NCBI GenBank assembly: GCA_001986395.2
Contig: MQVO02000002.1
Span: forward strand, 620,001 to 684,000
From: Irpex lacteus
Lineage: Eukaryota > Basidiomycota > Agaricomycetes > Polyporales > Irpicaceae
DNA: 64,000 nucleotides
Reading direction: 5' to 3'
Part shown: positions 9,151 through 19,889 of the stretch, one piece after another
How positions within the stretch are numbered: position 1 is the first letter of the stretch
Layout: each line of letters starts with the position of its first letter
Translations under genes and position numbers: made by a program
Notes under the pieces: generated by a model
Databases searched by the model: none
Seen by the model: the letters and a program-made list of their open reading frames with translations, nothing else
Told to the model about the DNA's origin: nothing

Positions 9151-12100
9151 TCAGCCACATATGTACAATGCACAGCATGCCTTCCGCCCGTTGTATATGC
9201 TCAAGTCGATATCATGTTCCATACCAGAATATACTGAAAAGTTGCTCTGGGAAATACCGTCGTGAGACCACACCCGACCGTCACTGTCAATGTAGCGACT
9301 AGTAAAATGGCCACTGCCCAAGTAAACTACACCCGCAAGACGCCAATGTTCTGAGTCAGGTAGCGGAACCGTTACGCGGTGAGATATATGCACCGCTGGC
9401 ATTTGGTAATCAGTGTCTTGCAACTCCACAGCGATAAGGGCAGGCGGTTGAATGCAGTGCACAGACTCCGCTACATCTGACGAATGACATTCAGGGCATA
9501 TCGAGGCATGTACGGAACCACCCATCATTGTGCTCAATATGGTGGACGTAGAAATGCCATCGGGATACTGTTCAGGCATAAAGATCATGGAGGTTGCAAC
9601 ATATACGTAGGAATTAAAACCATCACTGATGGTCTGCGTAGCCTGCCCACACAAGTGACATGACAAGGTGCAAACGGCAAATGGGTCCTCCAGTTTAAAC
9701 AGCACTCTGAATAACTGGTCCAGAGAAGCCAATTCCTCCCCATACCGCGGAAGTGCATCGTCAGGCGTTTCGTTAATCACGTCTCGAACATCATCGCGAT
9801 GACTCTCCGGAGTACGGTCTGCAGCGTTGGGCGACACCATAAACTGGAAGGCACTGTCCAGTGCACGTAATGCAGGCAGATGTTCGTACCGAGGGTGAGC
9901 AGACAAAACTAACCTGGATGAGTTGTACAGATTGAAGAGAATCATGAACAACGAATCATAGGCACAGCTCCAATCAATGGCATCCCATTTAAACCCAAGT
10001 GGAGATTGCATATTGGTTGGCTGAGGGTGCGTCACAGGCGCCCTGGTTTGCGAGACTGCTGTGGGTCCAACAGCGGGATCCACGGAAGGGCTTGCATGCG
10101 AAGAAGTGCACAGTCGCTTTGAAGGGCGACCATTGAGGGACTCGCCAGAAGATAAAGCATGTTTTAACGGCAAACTATTGCCCGCAGACCGTTGAACAGG
10201 ATTCAGTAGCTTCCAAGCAACTGCAGGACTCAGAGACGACAGCGAAGCAGGTTTCTCCGAGTCCCAACGAATGGCAGGGTGCACATTGGGAGGTACATAG
10301 TGGACACCCTTCCAATCTTGATATTTGGAGACAACATACGATCTGCTTTGACCGTGAGAGCCAAAGGGCAGATTCCCAGCAAACTCTTCCTCAGTGGCAG
10401 CTGCAAGTATCTCTAACTCTCGGAATTCACGAAGCAATTCAGGCTTCATACCATTACAGGCAGGACTAATGTCGAACGGATACAGGATCAAGGTGCCTGC
10501 CAAACTTGAGCCACGGGAGAGCACAGTGTACAAAGACATATGAGTGTTACAGTCGCGCAGGTCAACGACGTTGAAAGGCCGGGTGCGCCCTTGACAAGCA
10601 AAGTCCGTCATAGCAAAATTAGGCAAGACTTGCACCTGAGATCTGCTGATTCGAAAGGAGGTCTTCTTATCGACACGTATGCTGAAGTGAACCAGGGACG
10701 GTGTAATCGGTACAACATTGGTCGGAAGTCCAGGAACAGTAACGTTTCGAGGAGGGTCAGTCAACTGGACAAACAGAGTTTTCAGCATGTGCGCTTCAGG
10801 GACAGCCGGGAAAGGATCAGCGTCCCAGCCCACCACAACGCCTTCCGCACCGTTTGTGGCACAAAGCTCGGTCGCTTCATTGGCCTTGAGGAGGACGGGC
10901 ATACCTTCACATAAGCGCAAGCGGCCAGCGACGTGCTCGGTGCGCCTAGGAGGTAATGTCCACAACAGATCACGGAGTTCTAATGGTATAGTATTGGAGG
11001 TTCTCACAGGATCGCATGTATTCACCGCGAGGCGCCTGGTCTCAGCCACAGAGGATGTACTGCGAGTGGCAGGGAATTTATCTAGGGAGCGAAAATCCAT
11101 GAGCCGTTTAGCGTCATCGACAGCTCGTGTGGGTGCCCGCACATCAACTACCGCGTCCCGTACTGCATTCTTAGCAGTTACGATTGAAACTTTACAGAAC
11201 TGAGGATCAGAAAGTTTAGGTTGATGCGGCAGTGGACCAGCTATGCGGCTCTGAAGGAGCTGCCAGTCTGCCTGAGTACACGCGGCTACACGGATGTTTT
11301 CGAGTGCGATCCGAAACCGCTTGTCTTCGTCACTTAAGCCGCACTGCCGCATATTCTCACGCAAGAGGACCACGGTAGTAAACAAGTGCCATAAAGCTTT
11401 GCCCATGATGGCTTTCTGGAGCTTTAAGTCACCACAGAGAATATGAGGGAGCTGCATAGTATATAAAGCCTTAGTTGGATCGCCAGGGGGAGGCAGTTGC
11501 CCAAAGTCTCCACACACAACCATGTGTTTTCCACCGAATGCCTCATCACTGTTAAATACTTTGCACATACGTTCACTCAGGTTATAGAAGTCATTCACAG
11601 ACATCATAGACACTTCATCTAACAGAAACAAATCAGTGCCGGCATGCAAGTCTTTCAGGGAAGCCAGTTTTGAAGCAGATATTGGAGCAGCATTTTTTGT
11701 GAACCCAAATAGGGTGTGATACGTGGAACCTCCAATCTGAGCAGCGGCGGAGCCAGTGGGAGCCATTAACCTGAAGCGATGAGTCTCTCGCCTGTCAGCA
11801 AAGAACGTGGATAACGCCTTGATAACCTGGGATTTTCCGGTCCCACCCATGCCTCCTAGATACATACGAAGTGGGTCAGACGACATAGATATGACACGGG
11901 ACGCGATGAGTACAAACGCTCGAGTCTGAGCCTCATTCAGCGAGAACAGGGAGATGGCATGTTGCATTGCTGTTGTGGGCTGCAGAGAGCGGGCGGTACT
12001 AAGCCCACTGGCAGATACAGAAGTGTAACCCGGTTCAACGTCATTAATACCCACAACACGAACATCAAAATCTTCTACTCTGGACCGAGTAAGCGAACGC

Positions 12101-15100
12101 GACGTCTGCTGAGACGGATTCATACGGAGACTGACTGCAAGTTTGCGTGCAGCGTTCAGACGATCTTTCCAGGCCTTGGGTGACAGAAGAGAGGATACAA
12201 ACGGGATAGTAGTGGAAGAAGGAGGCTGATCGCGCACGACGGGCAAGGGAGGGACACGACGCTCGAGCGTGTCGAACGAAGACAGTAGTCTCCGGAATTC
12301 CTCACGACGCTGCTCATCCACTGCAAAGTCGGCATGTAACCCCGACTGAGCACTTGTACAAGCCAATTCCACAAGGCGTAACAGCTCCATATCAGAGGGT
12401 CCGTCCGGGAGACCATGACTGGCACTATCACATAGCTGTTGCAAAGTCGGCTGAGGTCCATCAGCATCATTGGATACGCCAAAATTTGACCGTCGCAGTG
12501 ACGCAAAATCATGAGAAGAGTCTCTACACTCGTACAGCACGTTCATGTTCTTCATCAAGCGAAGATGACGTGGAGCGAACGCGAACAGGGCGAACGTGGC
12601 ATCCCAGCTAACATCAGGCGGACGTAGTTCCAAACCAGTACGCCATGGGCAAAAAAGCGCGAGCATAGTCCTACAATATACCTCACGATCTCCACGATCC
12701 TTACGGGGCAGCACGGGACCAACAAAGTTGAGAACGTAGTGATCATCAGGAGCAAGAACACGGACACCATGAGTAGAATACTTAGGGTGATCAGGCAAGA
12801 ACCTATAAACGGCGAAAACGGAGCGGCGTTCACGACGAGAAGGAATGGACGGAGGTTGCAAGTCACACTGACGAAGAGGCACAACATCAGAACAAGCAAG
12901 AAAATCAGTCAAGCACCAGTGTGACATCTCACGAGGTCGAAACACATAGTCATTAGCCTTCCTATGAGGAACCAGTCCAGACGGGGAAGCGGTCACCACA
13001 ACTCGGTCAGAGTAAGTTGCATCATCGTCATCATCGATGCCAGAAGATTCAGCCCACGCGTTCGCAACGATTCTGGCATACGACGTCCAAAAGAACACCT
13101 TAAAAGTCCGATCAGTGTAATGATCGGGTTGCCCCAGTAAATACGCGCACGCCATTGGCCCACCTATTTCTGTTTTGGCAGTCAGACCGTTCACAATCCG
13201 TACAAGCAATTTACGGGCATACTCCTCAGTCGACAAAGGGCCTGACATGGTAGCTGCAGAGGCATCAAAGGTAGCGTCGATAACCTCAAACATAGTGTGA
13301 GTCTTCAGAGAGGACTTGGTCACGTAATCCGTCACGTAGGCAATAACAGCGCGAACCATGGTGCCAGAAAGAAGGCAGGTAACGTCGGAGTTGCAGCGTA
13401 CCAAGTAAGAAAGCAACACGGAGAAGGTGTTGACCCAACGCTCACGCTTCTTGAGAAGTAGAGCGCCTGTTTCGGGATCCACAGAGGTAACATCCTGCAG
13501 TTCGCGGGGAAAACGAGCACGACAATCACTACCGTCAGTCTTACGGCAACCACCGTTATGCAAGGGACTATGGCGATTGGATCTGAAGATAATTTCATCA
13601 GCTTCAAGTAAAAAATCAGCATACCATTGGTCTATGTCGAAGCCGCTTTCATGTAAAGGAACTGGGCGAGGCAAAACGGCTGTCGGGTCACCTGGATAAA
13701 CCTCCAAAGTAGTCTCGTCATCAACGTTGCTGGGTGGTTCAGAGGACTGCGCGGAGGATGCGATAGGCGACGACCCAGCTTTACGCGCCTTGATTCGCGC
13801 AGCAACTGTAGACATACTGCCGGTTGAAAACTCCCCTTGATGACAACTCTCCAGCCAGAGAATGAGGTTATCACGGAATTGTGAGTCGTCACTAAGAAGG
13901 TGCTCACGAAGTTCTGCAGGCGAACAACTGCCCTCAATCCACAACAACAGATGCAAATGCAACGCAAGCCGACCTTGCTGTTCCACGGTCCCATAGTACG
14001 CAGCTGTCTTTCCAAACAGACCAGACTCATCTGAGCCGGCACGGAGTACAACGGAGATGAAGGACTGAACAAGGACATGAAAAAACCTTGCGCACGCAAC
14101 AGGATTATTGGATGACACAGCGGCACGAGCCACATAGGATGGCACTTCGGACGCGAGGTTATCAAGATTGATACGCTCACCGCAGAAGTACAGACACAGA
14201 GGGTTTTTGTGAGGAGGCGGTGCAAACGTTATAAAGAACATGGGTACTCCTTGGTGAATAATAAGAGATCTGATCTCATTGCGTTGATACTTTCGTTGAG
14301 TGTTAGATCCAGGCACATGCCCAGCCACACCGTCAATAAGGGAGAGCAGGTCATAGCAATTTTGTTCGGCCTCATTTTCTGGTCGAGTAAAGCCATCCCG
14401 TTTATAACGAGTAATCAATGACTTCAATGCGTCTGTGTCCGTTGACAGGATCTTGTCAGCGACCGAGTTGAAATTACGACGCTCGGTAAGGATATACCCA
14501 CCAACGCTACTTTCACGGATCTGAGATTGGTTTAGAACAATGAAAGGAAAATAAGGATCTTGCTGAAAGCGACGATCATAATACAAGAGACAAGCGCGGA
14601 AGTACGTAGAACGAGGAAGGTCAACCTTGCGAGGGGATTCAGGACCACCCAAACCGTAAGGGTACAGCCACGGGAACAATCCAGGGAACAGTTCTGGATT
14701 ATCATAAATAGACTCAGGCGAAGAGCGACTACCGACGGAGAGGACCCCACCACCTGCCTTCAAATGGTACATAGCACGCGAAGCTTGCTCATTAAAGCTC
14801 ATGGTGACGAGATCTTCCTCGGTGACACCGTGCACAGACAGAGGGCACACCCCACTGTCAGTTCCAGAAGGTAATGCGGAATCCGAAACTCCCAAAGTAG
14901 CAACCGGATCGCCCTCACCTGTTGGCTGGTGAAAGAAAGCCACAGGTATTTCGTTGTCAGCATAAGCAGCTAAATTTTCCGGGGATAGAGAGACATCAAA
15001 GTACGATGAATGGTTTGCCTTGAGCCACAACAACGCGTTCCAAATCTTGGAGGGACGCACAAACACAGGGGTGCGCTGAAAGTCAGACACTGTAGGGGCA

Positions 15101-16251
15101 ACAGATCCGGTGAAAAGAACGGCGACGATGGAATCAAGCTCAGTCTTAGGCATGGGAAGCACAGACAACACCTTACCAACAGGTTGAGCAAAAACGACAG
15201 CGTTTGCACGCATTTTGTAAGGCGCATGCATATCCACACGAACAATACAACGATTATGACGATAGCGAGAGACGAGAATCTTTTCCATAAACGTCAGACC
15301 ACAAAGCTGGATGGGAATTTCGCCCAACCAACGAGAGTTGCGTAGCGACATGGGAGGTATACTATTCTTGCGAAGGAAAGACAGGCAATTATCGCACACC
15401 GAAGCGACACGTGGATTATCAGGAACAACACCAGCGGAACAGAAAAGAGGATCGGAGAAAGCAAGTTGAACGGACTGAGACGAAGAATGGAGGGGAAAGC
15501 GTAGTGCGTTAAACACAGGACTGTCTATAGGAACGACGTGCGATGACGCCGCGGAAACCAAGCACGCACAGGATACGCAAGGGAACTCGTGCAGCTGGGA
15601 TCCAGACACAGAGCGACACCAGTCATTGACCAACTCCGCACGTTCATGCAGCGTCAGAGGGGGAGGCGGAAAGGGTGTAGAGGTAGGACGATCACCAACT
15701 GGTACCGCGATAGGGATAAATGTAGTGGGCGAGTCAGACAAGGGCGAACCGGCAGAAACAGCAGGACACGGAAGTACAGGCGCATGCGAGACGGGCACGA
15801 CATCGGGTCGCGGGAACAGGCCCAGCGCAACACGGTCAATATGAAACGGATTTACAGTGCTGTTCTCGGGGCGGCTGAACAAGGCGTAAACAGTGACACA
15901 ACCAGATAAGCAGCAGAGACGAGCCACAGAAGAGCGAACCTCTGAGAGAGGTGCACGTGCCAGGGCGGTAAAGGAGGTCGGCAACACCTCACGTAGGTAT
16001 ATCCGAAGCTTAACAGTAATGTAATCAGCCAGAGGATGCAGAGGCATTTTCACACACACAAAATCATCAGACGGAATAACAGGGCAAGCCGACGAGAGCC
16101 GGATAAGATCAACTCGGTCATCGTCATATAATTGATTAAAGGTACCGTGTACGACCGTGAAAGGACGCAGCACGGATACAGGGACACTAGATACAAGCGG
16201 AGGCCCTCCGCCAAGCAACAGAGGAACAGGTGACACAGGAGAAACGCGCAT
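9151..16251 (-). CDS. Helitron replicase/helicase with C-terminal cysteine-peptidase-like domain
   Basis: An uninterrupted frame gives 2366 residues from the first in-frame ATG (16251). A Cys-rich N-terminal region precedes the Helitron-type N domain (FPWLYPYGLGG, about residue 530). The HUH nickase motif is LALHLHLLLW (about 762), and the two-tyrosine motif is YVTDYVTKS (about 970). The PIF1-like helicase follows, with Walker A GGMGGTGKSQ (about 1463), LLDEVSMM (about 1545), VVCGDFGQLPP and DFACQGRTRP (about 1884). The last 300 residues hold DWSCAYDSLFMI (about 2095) and GSGHFTSRYIDSDG (about 2312), the Cys and His boxes of a C19 (USP)-like peptidase. Rolling-circle transposition is the known role of this family. 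The frame is intact, so the element may be autonomous. Confidence 0.88.
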   Translation of the reverse strand: MRVSPVSPVPLLLGGGPPLVSSVPVSVLRPFTVVHGTFNQLYDDDRVDLIRLSSACPVIPSDDFVCVKMPLHPLADYITVKLRIYLREVLPTSFTALARAPLSEVRSSVARLCCLSGCVTVYALFSRPENSTVNPFHIDRVALGLFPRPDVVPVSHAPVLPCPAVSAGSPLSDSPTTFIPIAVPVGDRPTSTPFPPPPLTLHERAELVNDWCRSVSGSQLHEFPCVSCACLVSAASSHVVPIDSPVFNALRFPLHSSSQSVQLAFSDPLFCSAGVVPDNPRVASVCDNCLSFLRKNSIPPMSLRNSRWLGEIPIQLCGLTFMEKILVSRYRHNRCIVRVDMHAPYKMRANAVVFAQPVGKVLSVLPMPKTELDSIVAVLFTGSVAPTVSDFQRTPVFVRPSKIWNALLWLKANHSSYFDVSLSPENLAAYADNEIPVAFFHQPTGEGDPVATLGVSDSALPSGTDSGVCPLSVHGVTEEDLVTMSFNEQASRAMYHLKAGGGVLSVGSRSSPESIYDNPELFPGLFPWLYPYGLGGPESPRKVDLPRSTYFRACLLYYDRRFQQDPYFPFIVLNQSQIRESSVGGYILTERRNFNSVADKILSTDTDALKSLITRYKRDGFTRPENEAEQNCYDLLSLIDGVAGHVPGSNTQRKYQRNEIRSLIIHQGVPMFFITFAPPPHKNPLCLYFCGERINLDNLASEVPSYVARAAVSSNNPVACARFFHVLVQSFISVVLRAGSDESGLFGKTAAYYGTVEQQGRLALHLHLLLWIEGSCSPAELREHLLSDDSQFRDNLILWLESCHQGEFSTGSMSTVAARIKARKAGSSPIASSAQSSEPPSNVDDETTLEVYPGDPTAVLPRPVPLHESGFDIDQWYADFLLEADEIIFRSNRHSPLHNGGCRKTDGSDCRARFPRELQDVTSVDPETGALLLKKRERWVNTFSVLLSYLVRCNSDVTCLLSGTMVRAVIAYVTDYVTKSSLKTHTMFEVIDATFDASAATMSGPLSTEEYARKLLVRIVNGLTAKTEIGGPMACAYLLGQPDHYTDRTFKVFFWTSYARIVANAWAESSGIDDDDDATYSDRVVVTASPSGLVPHRKANDYVFRPREMSHWCLTDFLACSDVVPLRQCDLQPPSIPSRRERRSVFAVYRFLPDHPKYSTHGVRVLAPDDHYVLNFVGPVLPRKDRGDREVYCRTMLALFCPWRTGLELRPPDVSWDATFALFAFAPRHLRLMKNMNVLYECRDSSHDFASLRRSNFGVSNDADGPQPTLQQLCDSASHGLPDGPSDMELLRLVELACTSAQSGLHADFAVDEQRREEFRRLLSSFDTLERRVPPLPVVRDQPPSSTTIPFVSSLLSPKAWKDRLNAARKLAVSLRMNPSQQTSRSLTRSRVEDFDVRVVGINDVEPGYTSVSASGLSTARSLQPTTAMQHAISLFSLNEAQTRAFVLIASRVISMSSDPLRMYLGGMGGTGKSQVIKALSTFFADRRETHRFRLMAPTGSAAAQIGGSTYHTLFGFTKNAAPISASKLASLKDLHAGTDLFLLDEVSMMSVNDFYNLSERMCKVFNSDEAFGGKHMVVCGDFGQLPPPGDPTKALYTMQLPHILCGDLKLQKAIMGKALWHLFTTVVLLRENMRQCGLSDEDKRFRIALENIRVAACTQADWQLLQSRIAGPLPHQPKLSDPQFCKVSIVTAKNAVRDAVVDVRAPTRAVDDAKRLMDFRSLDKFPATRSTSSVAETRRLAVNTCDPVRTSNTIPLELRDLLWTLPPRRTEHVAGRLRLCEGMPVLLKANEATELCATNGAEGVVVGWDADPFPAVPEAHMLKTLFVQLTDPPRNVTVPGLPTNVVPITPSLVHFSIRVDKKTSFRISRSQVQVLPNFAMTDFACQGRTRPFNVVDLRDCNTHMSLYTVLSRGSSLAGTLILYPFDISPACNGMKPELLREFRELEILAAATEEEFAGNLPFGSHGQSRSYVVSKYQDWKGVHYVPPNVHPAIRWDSEKPASLSSLSPAVAWKLLNPVQRSAGNSLPLKHALSSGESLNGRPSKRLCTSSHASPSVDPAVGPTAVSQTRAPVTHPQPTNMQSPLGFKWDAIDWSCAYDSLFMILFNLYNSSRLVLSAHPRYEHLPALRALDSAFQFMVSPNAADRTPESHRDDVRDVINETPDDALPRYGEELASLDQLFRVLFKLEDPFAVCTLSCHLCGQATQTISDGFNSYVYVATSMIFMPEQYPDGISTSTILSTMMGGSVHASICPECHSSDVAESVHCIQPPALIAVELQDTDYQMPAVHISHRVTVPLPDSEHWRLAGVVYLGSGHFTSRYIDSDGRVWSHDGISQSNFSVYSGMEHDIDLSIYNGRKACCALYICG

Positions 16252-16878
16252 CGGTAGAACCGAGCGAAGCACACGTCGTGTGCGAGGCACATAACGAATA
16301 ACGCAGTGTGTCAAAAAAATGACAGGAATGAGGGAGACAAGACCTGCAAAAAGTCGTAAGCAACCATAAGGAATGCAAAAGTGGCACAAGACGTACCTAG
16401 GCAGATAATAAAAGTGACAGCCATGATGGGGGAAAGAAAGCACAAAGAGGGGCAACGGAGCGGAAAGAAACAAAAAAGCTCGGCAAAAGCCGGCTACGTA
16501 GCGCCGAGTGAAATGGCTCAGGGAGGAAAAGGCAGGGGGCGGAAAAGCAATGCAGGCGAACGACGCCGTCACACGGCGCCGAACAACACAGCATATTATG
16601 GTAGCGGGAAAAGCAGAGGCATTAACAGCTGCACAGAACAGGGTAAGCGAGCATAACGACAAGGGAAAAAACAAGCACCTGTTCGAGAGTAGTGAAGAAG
16701 AGAACCGCGGGGACGCAGGAATACAACGAAAGAGACGTGAACAAGCGAAGAAAGTTATATAGGGAGGCGCAGAGTGGCGACGAGGAGTAGCGAACGAGGA
16801 GGTAGAGGCCAGGTCGAAGAGCAGGCAGAAGGGGGAGAGACGCGACGACCTAACGGCGGCTACCAAGGCGGAGAACAA
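9151..16878 (-). mobile_element. Autonomous-type Helitron, termini not located
   Basis: The complete replicase/helicase gene marks a Helitron. The span given covers only the open frame, which extends from 9151 to 16878. Helitrons begin with TC and end with a hairpin followed by CTRR, inserting between A and T; for this orientation the hairpin end should lie to the left. No unambiguous pair of ends was found by eye. The right end must lie before or within the promoter of EMC2, whose ATG is at 17022. Whether the unknown genes at 5-9 kb are inside the element is unresolved. Confidence 0.7.
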
Positions 16879-17021
16879 GGGGGCAAACGGCTAAGCGGAT
16901 CGACCGGGGCGGCGGCGTAAAACCGGAGTGATGCAAGGTAAGTCACGTGAACAGGGCGAAAAGTTCCCCAGGATAAGAATAACCGATTTAAGGAAATCGG
17001 AATGCGAGGTCGACGACAACG
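16252..17021. other. Leader of the Helitron gene and EMC2 promoter
   Basis: The Helitron frame stays open without ATG or stop for 209 more codons, up to 16878, in C/T-rich sequence that encodes no recognisable domain. A small perfect hairpin (CCGATTT-AAGG-AAATCGG, 16983-17000) lies 21 bases before the EMC2 ATG. Both promoters must be in this interval. Confidence 0.4.
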
Positions 17022-18202
17022 ATGGCAGAGGTCACTTCCATCCTCCAAAGACTGGGCGGGTTTCAACCGAGGAGCAACCCCAAGTCTCAAGAACTTGTTA
17101 AGACCGCCTCGGCACTGCTCTCAGGAGGGTACAAGGCCAAGGGAGATGAAGGTAGTTTGAAATGATTGTTTATATACATTCGAGACTGAACTTACGGGCG
17201 GATAGGTTGGGATGCAGTTGAGAAGACATTATTAGCGGCTGTGGATGAGGGTGACTATCCATTAGCTGAGGTATGCATTATTGTTGCGAATAAGCGTGTC
17301 TGACGTACTTACAACGATGGGAATGTAGCGAGCCCTTCGCATCCTCGTAGACAAGTTCCCTGGTTCTCCACGCGTAGAGGTTCTCTCGGGCATCATTCTC
17401 GAGAGCAAGGAATCCCCGTCGAAAGCCCTTGCATACTACGACGAACTCTTGAAAGAGGACTCATCCAATTCGGTACGTCTGTATGACACGCGTTCACTTG
17501 TATTTGTCTCTGACGAGAGGCCCTAGGCGTTGTGGAGGAGAAAGGCCGGTACCCTGCGTAAACTTGGAAGGATTGACGAAGCCGTGACAGAGCTCTGTGC
17601 TCTGCTCGATACGTTCTACACCGAGATAGAGGGCTGGATAGAGTTGAGCGACATCTACTTGTCATGTCATCGGTGCGTCCCCATATTCCTACCTCCCAGG
17701 CCTGTGCTAAGTTGTCGCATAGATACGACCTTGCTCTCCAAGCTCTCTCACATGTTCTACTCCTCGCGCCCCAGAATCCCTTTCACATGTTCCACTTCGC
17801 CGAAACCGCATATCTTGTCCCAGACGTCCCGCTTGCGCTCAAGGTGTACCTCCAAGCGGTAGACATGACTGATGATGATGACCAAGACGGCGTCACGCCA
17901 ATGGATACCGTGCCGAGCAAGCTCGTCTTGCGGGCTTGGTTTGGTGTAAAGCTCGTACGTTCGCCATGTCTTCCACTTGTTCCTACACTGACAACATTGA
18001 ATAGTGCACGAATAAGCTCATCACCGAGCCGAAAGCAACTAACTCTCCGTCGCAGACAGCGCCACCGAAGACAAACGTACTCGCATCTCTGGATGACCTG
18101 GCTACGGAGCGATTGAGAACAGCTTATTTGGAGACGACTCGAGAATCTCCTCCTCAGGGAGATACTGCGCTGCTGAAGGAGCTTGCGAAGATACTGCAAT
18201 AG
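17022..18202 (+). CDS. EMC2: ER membrane protein complex subunit 2 (TPR protein)
   Basis: Six exons, 17022-17151, 17206-17270, 17329-17472, 17527-17672, 17723-17954 and 18005-18202, give 304 residues, the usual size for EMC2 (Oca3 in fission yeast). Tetratricopeptide repeats fill the middle: RALRILVDKFPGSPRVEVL, ALWRRKAGTLRKLGRIDEA, then YDLALQALSHVLLLAPQNP and AETAYLVPDVPLALKVYLQA. The protein is the cytosolic scaffold of the complex that inserts tail-anchored and polytopic proteins into the ER membrane. The C-terminal exon is acidic and helical (ASLDDLATERLRTAYLE). The Helitron sits just upstream in divergent orientation. Phase is correct at every junction. Confidence 0.88.
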
Positions 18203-18768
18203 AATTGACGGTGTCTGGATACCCCGCTTATTACCTGTAATGATCAAGGCCCGAATGCATACAGATACAGCACACGCGTAAAGTCCGAGAGACAGTACAG
18301 AGGGAAAGCCCTGTTTTCATATACTATATTGACAATGGCATGGAAGACGCAGCAGATAAGAAATATGCATGGATACAGGAGCGTGGATGTGCTTGCGACG
18401 AAGCGAGTGTGCGAGTCTTCCCCGACCGCCTACCCCTACTGCCCTGAGCGCGCTGCAAGAGGGCATGGATACTCCAAACTTCAACGCCTATGCGCCAAGC
18501 GGAGCAAGTTTTGGCTGGAGAGCCTTTACTTTGATGACTCGGGGTTGGCGTTCCTGTAGACGTGAGAAAGTGTGGTCAGTATGCGTAGTCCGGGGCAGGA
18601 AAATATGAAAGGATGAGAGTCAGATAGGAGCGAAAGACAAGATGTATGGTTATCAACACTTTATGTTTCAGTGTGAACTATGCAAATAGGTGTGTATCAT
18701 CGTCCAGGAAGGAGTAGAAAGGCGAGAAATGCCGAAACTAGATCCGCGAAAAGTTTGAATATCAGAAC
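18203..18768. other. Intergenic, no gene seen
   Basis: These 566 bases lie between the convergent EMC2 and eS30 genes. Open frames here are short and show no family motif. A final eS30 exon could lie here if the downstream GTGAGT donor is used. Confidence 0.4.
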
Positions 18769-19068
18769 TCACATCTTACGCTTGCCGCCAGGGAGCGTCG
18801 TAACGTTGACGAAGCTATAAATTCGGAGCAATCTCAGTATAAGCTAGAAATAAGCGATGGACATCGCTACGCACCGACGGTTGTAGAGAATCCTCTTCTT
18901 AGCACGACCCTTAGGAGTCTTCTTCTTCTCCTGCTTATCGACCTTGGGGGTCTGAGACTTGACTTTGCCGGCACGGGCGAGAGATCCGTGAACTACATCG
19001 CAAACAGCGTTCTGATGAGTCTACTGAGGTCGACGGAAAGTTTGAGAGCAATAGTGACCTTTTCCCAT
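18769..19068 (-). CDS. RPS30: 40S ribosomal protein eS30
   Basis: Exons 19068-19059, 18992-18875 and 18814-18769 encode [21 protein letters not shown] and continue through [13 protein letters not shown] to [14 protein letters not shown]. This is the small basic ribosomal protein eS30, without a fused ubiquitin-like leader. The first exon has 10 bases after a C/T-rich 5' leader, and its intron begins with the unusual donor GTCACT. As drawn, the gene stops at TGA after 57 codons. eS30 usually has about five or more extra residues, and the stop overlaps a perfect donor (AAGAT-GTGAGT), so a short last exon may have been missed; no acceptor giving the expected tail was found. The core identity is secure. 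Confidence 0.85.
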
Positions 19069-19889
19069 GTTGTCTTGAGGTTGAGGGCGTCGAGGACGTT
19101 GGCGGCGGTGAGAAGAGGTGGTCCTGTACAGTCGTTACCCAGTAAGGTTTTCTCTTTCAAACTCCGCAATCAGTGGTTAAGCTTATGTAAGCGCACTCAA
19201 TGTGTGACTCTGCGGGCGCTCGGCTTGGGATGGGTTTGTTCCCGCGCCCACTCCCGAGTGCACTTCAGGAGTGGCTGAGGAACAGGTGCTCGTCTGCAAT
19301 TCACTTTCAACGTTCAGAATATCGCAAACAGCTCGTTCAAGGCATGGGCGCAACATCAGCGGTATATTTTACTCAATTTCTGTACTTGCGTCTTCCTCAA
19401 GGTCACGCTCACCTTGCTGTTCACCCGTAGGAATGGACAGTGACTGCCCCCGGGCAAGTCGGACTGTATGAGCGTGACGCTCAATGTTGTGGCCTCTGTG
19501 CCTTACCCAGTCAAACCCTCGGCTTCTATCCTTGATTATTGTTCACGAAATCGCACAGGATAGCCCTCTGAGCTGGCCACACCCATAGGACATCATGGCT
19601 GTGCACAAAGTCGAACGGGGGCGCTGTCATACAGGTAGTACGCTCGGGTGTTTCGTACACTGGGACTGCCCGAGCGTACAATACAGCTGAAATGCCTCTC
19701 CCGATCCAATCATGGGTGTCTCTTCTTGTTTCACAACACCGCCATCAGCGGGTGAGGCAATAGAATGTCTGACAGCTATCTGCTGTATAAATGCTTCACG
19801 CCTACAGGTTCTGATTCTTCACCTCTTCTCCCCCTGCAGTGTTCTGCAACCCTTTACATTTCTAACTTTCACCTCTTGTCTCTTTGGTA
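19069..19889. other. Intergenic with promoters of eS30 and the cupredoxin gene
   Basis: No coding region was recognised. A TATAA element at about 19785-19790 lies some 100 bases before the cupredoxin start codon and is followed by C/T-rich leader sequence, as is common in strongly expressed fungal genes. Confidence 0.45.

Noticed and set aside
16983..17000. Hairpin CCGATTT-AAGG-AAATCGG as Helitron 3' end
   Set aside because: The Helitron gene is on the minus strand, so the hairpin end should lie to the left of 9151; this stem is on the wrong side and is not followed by CTRR in the right place.
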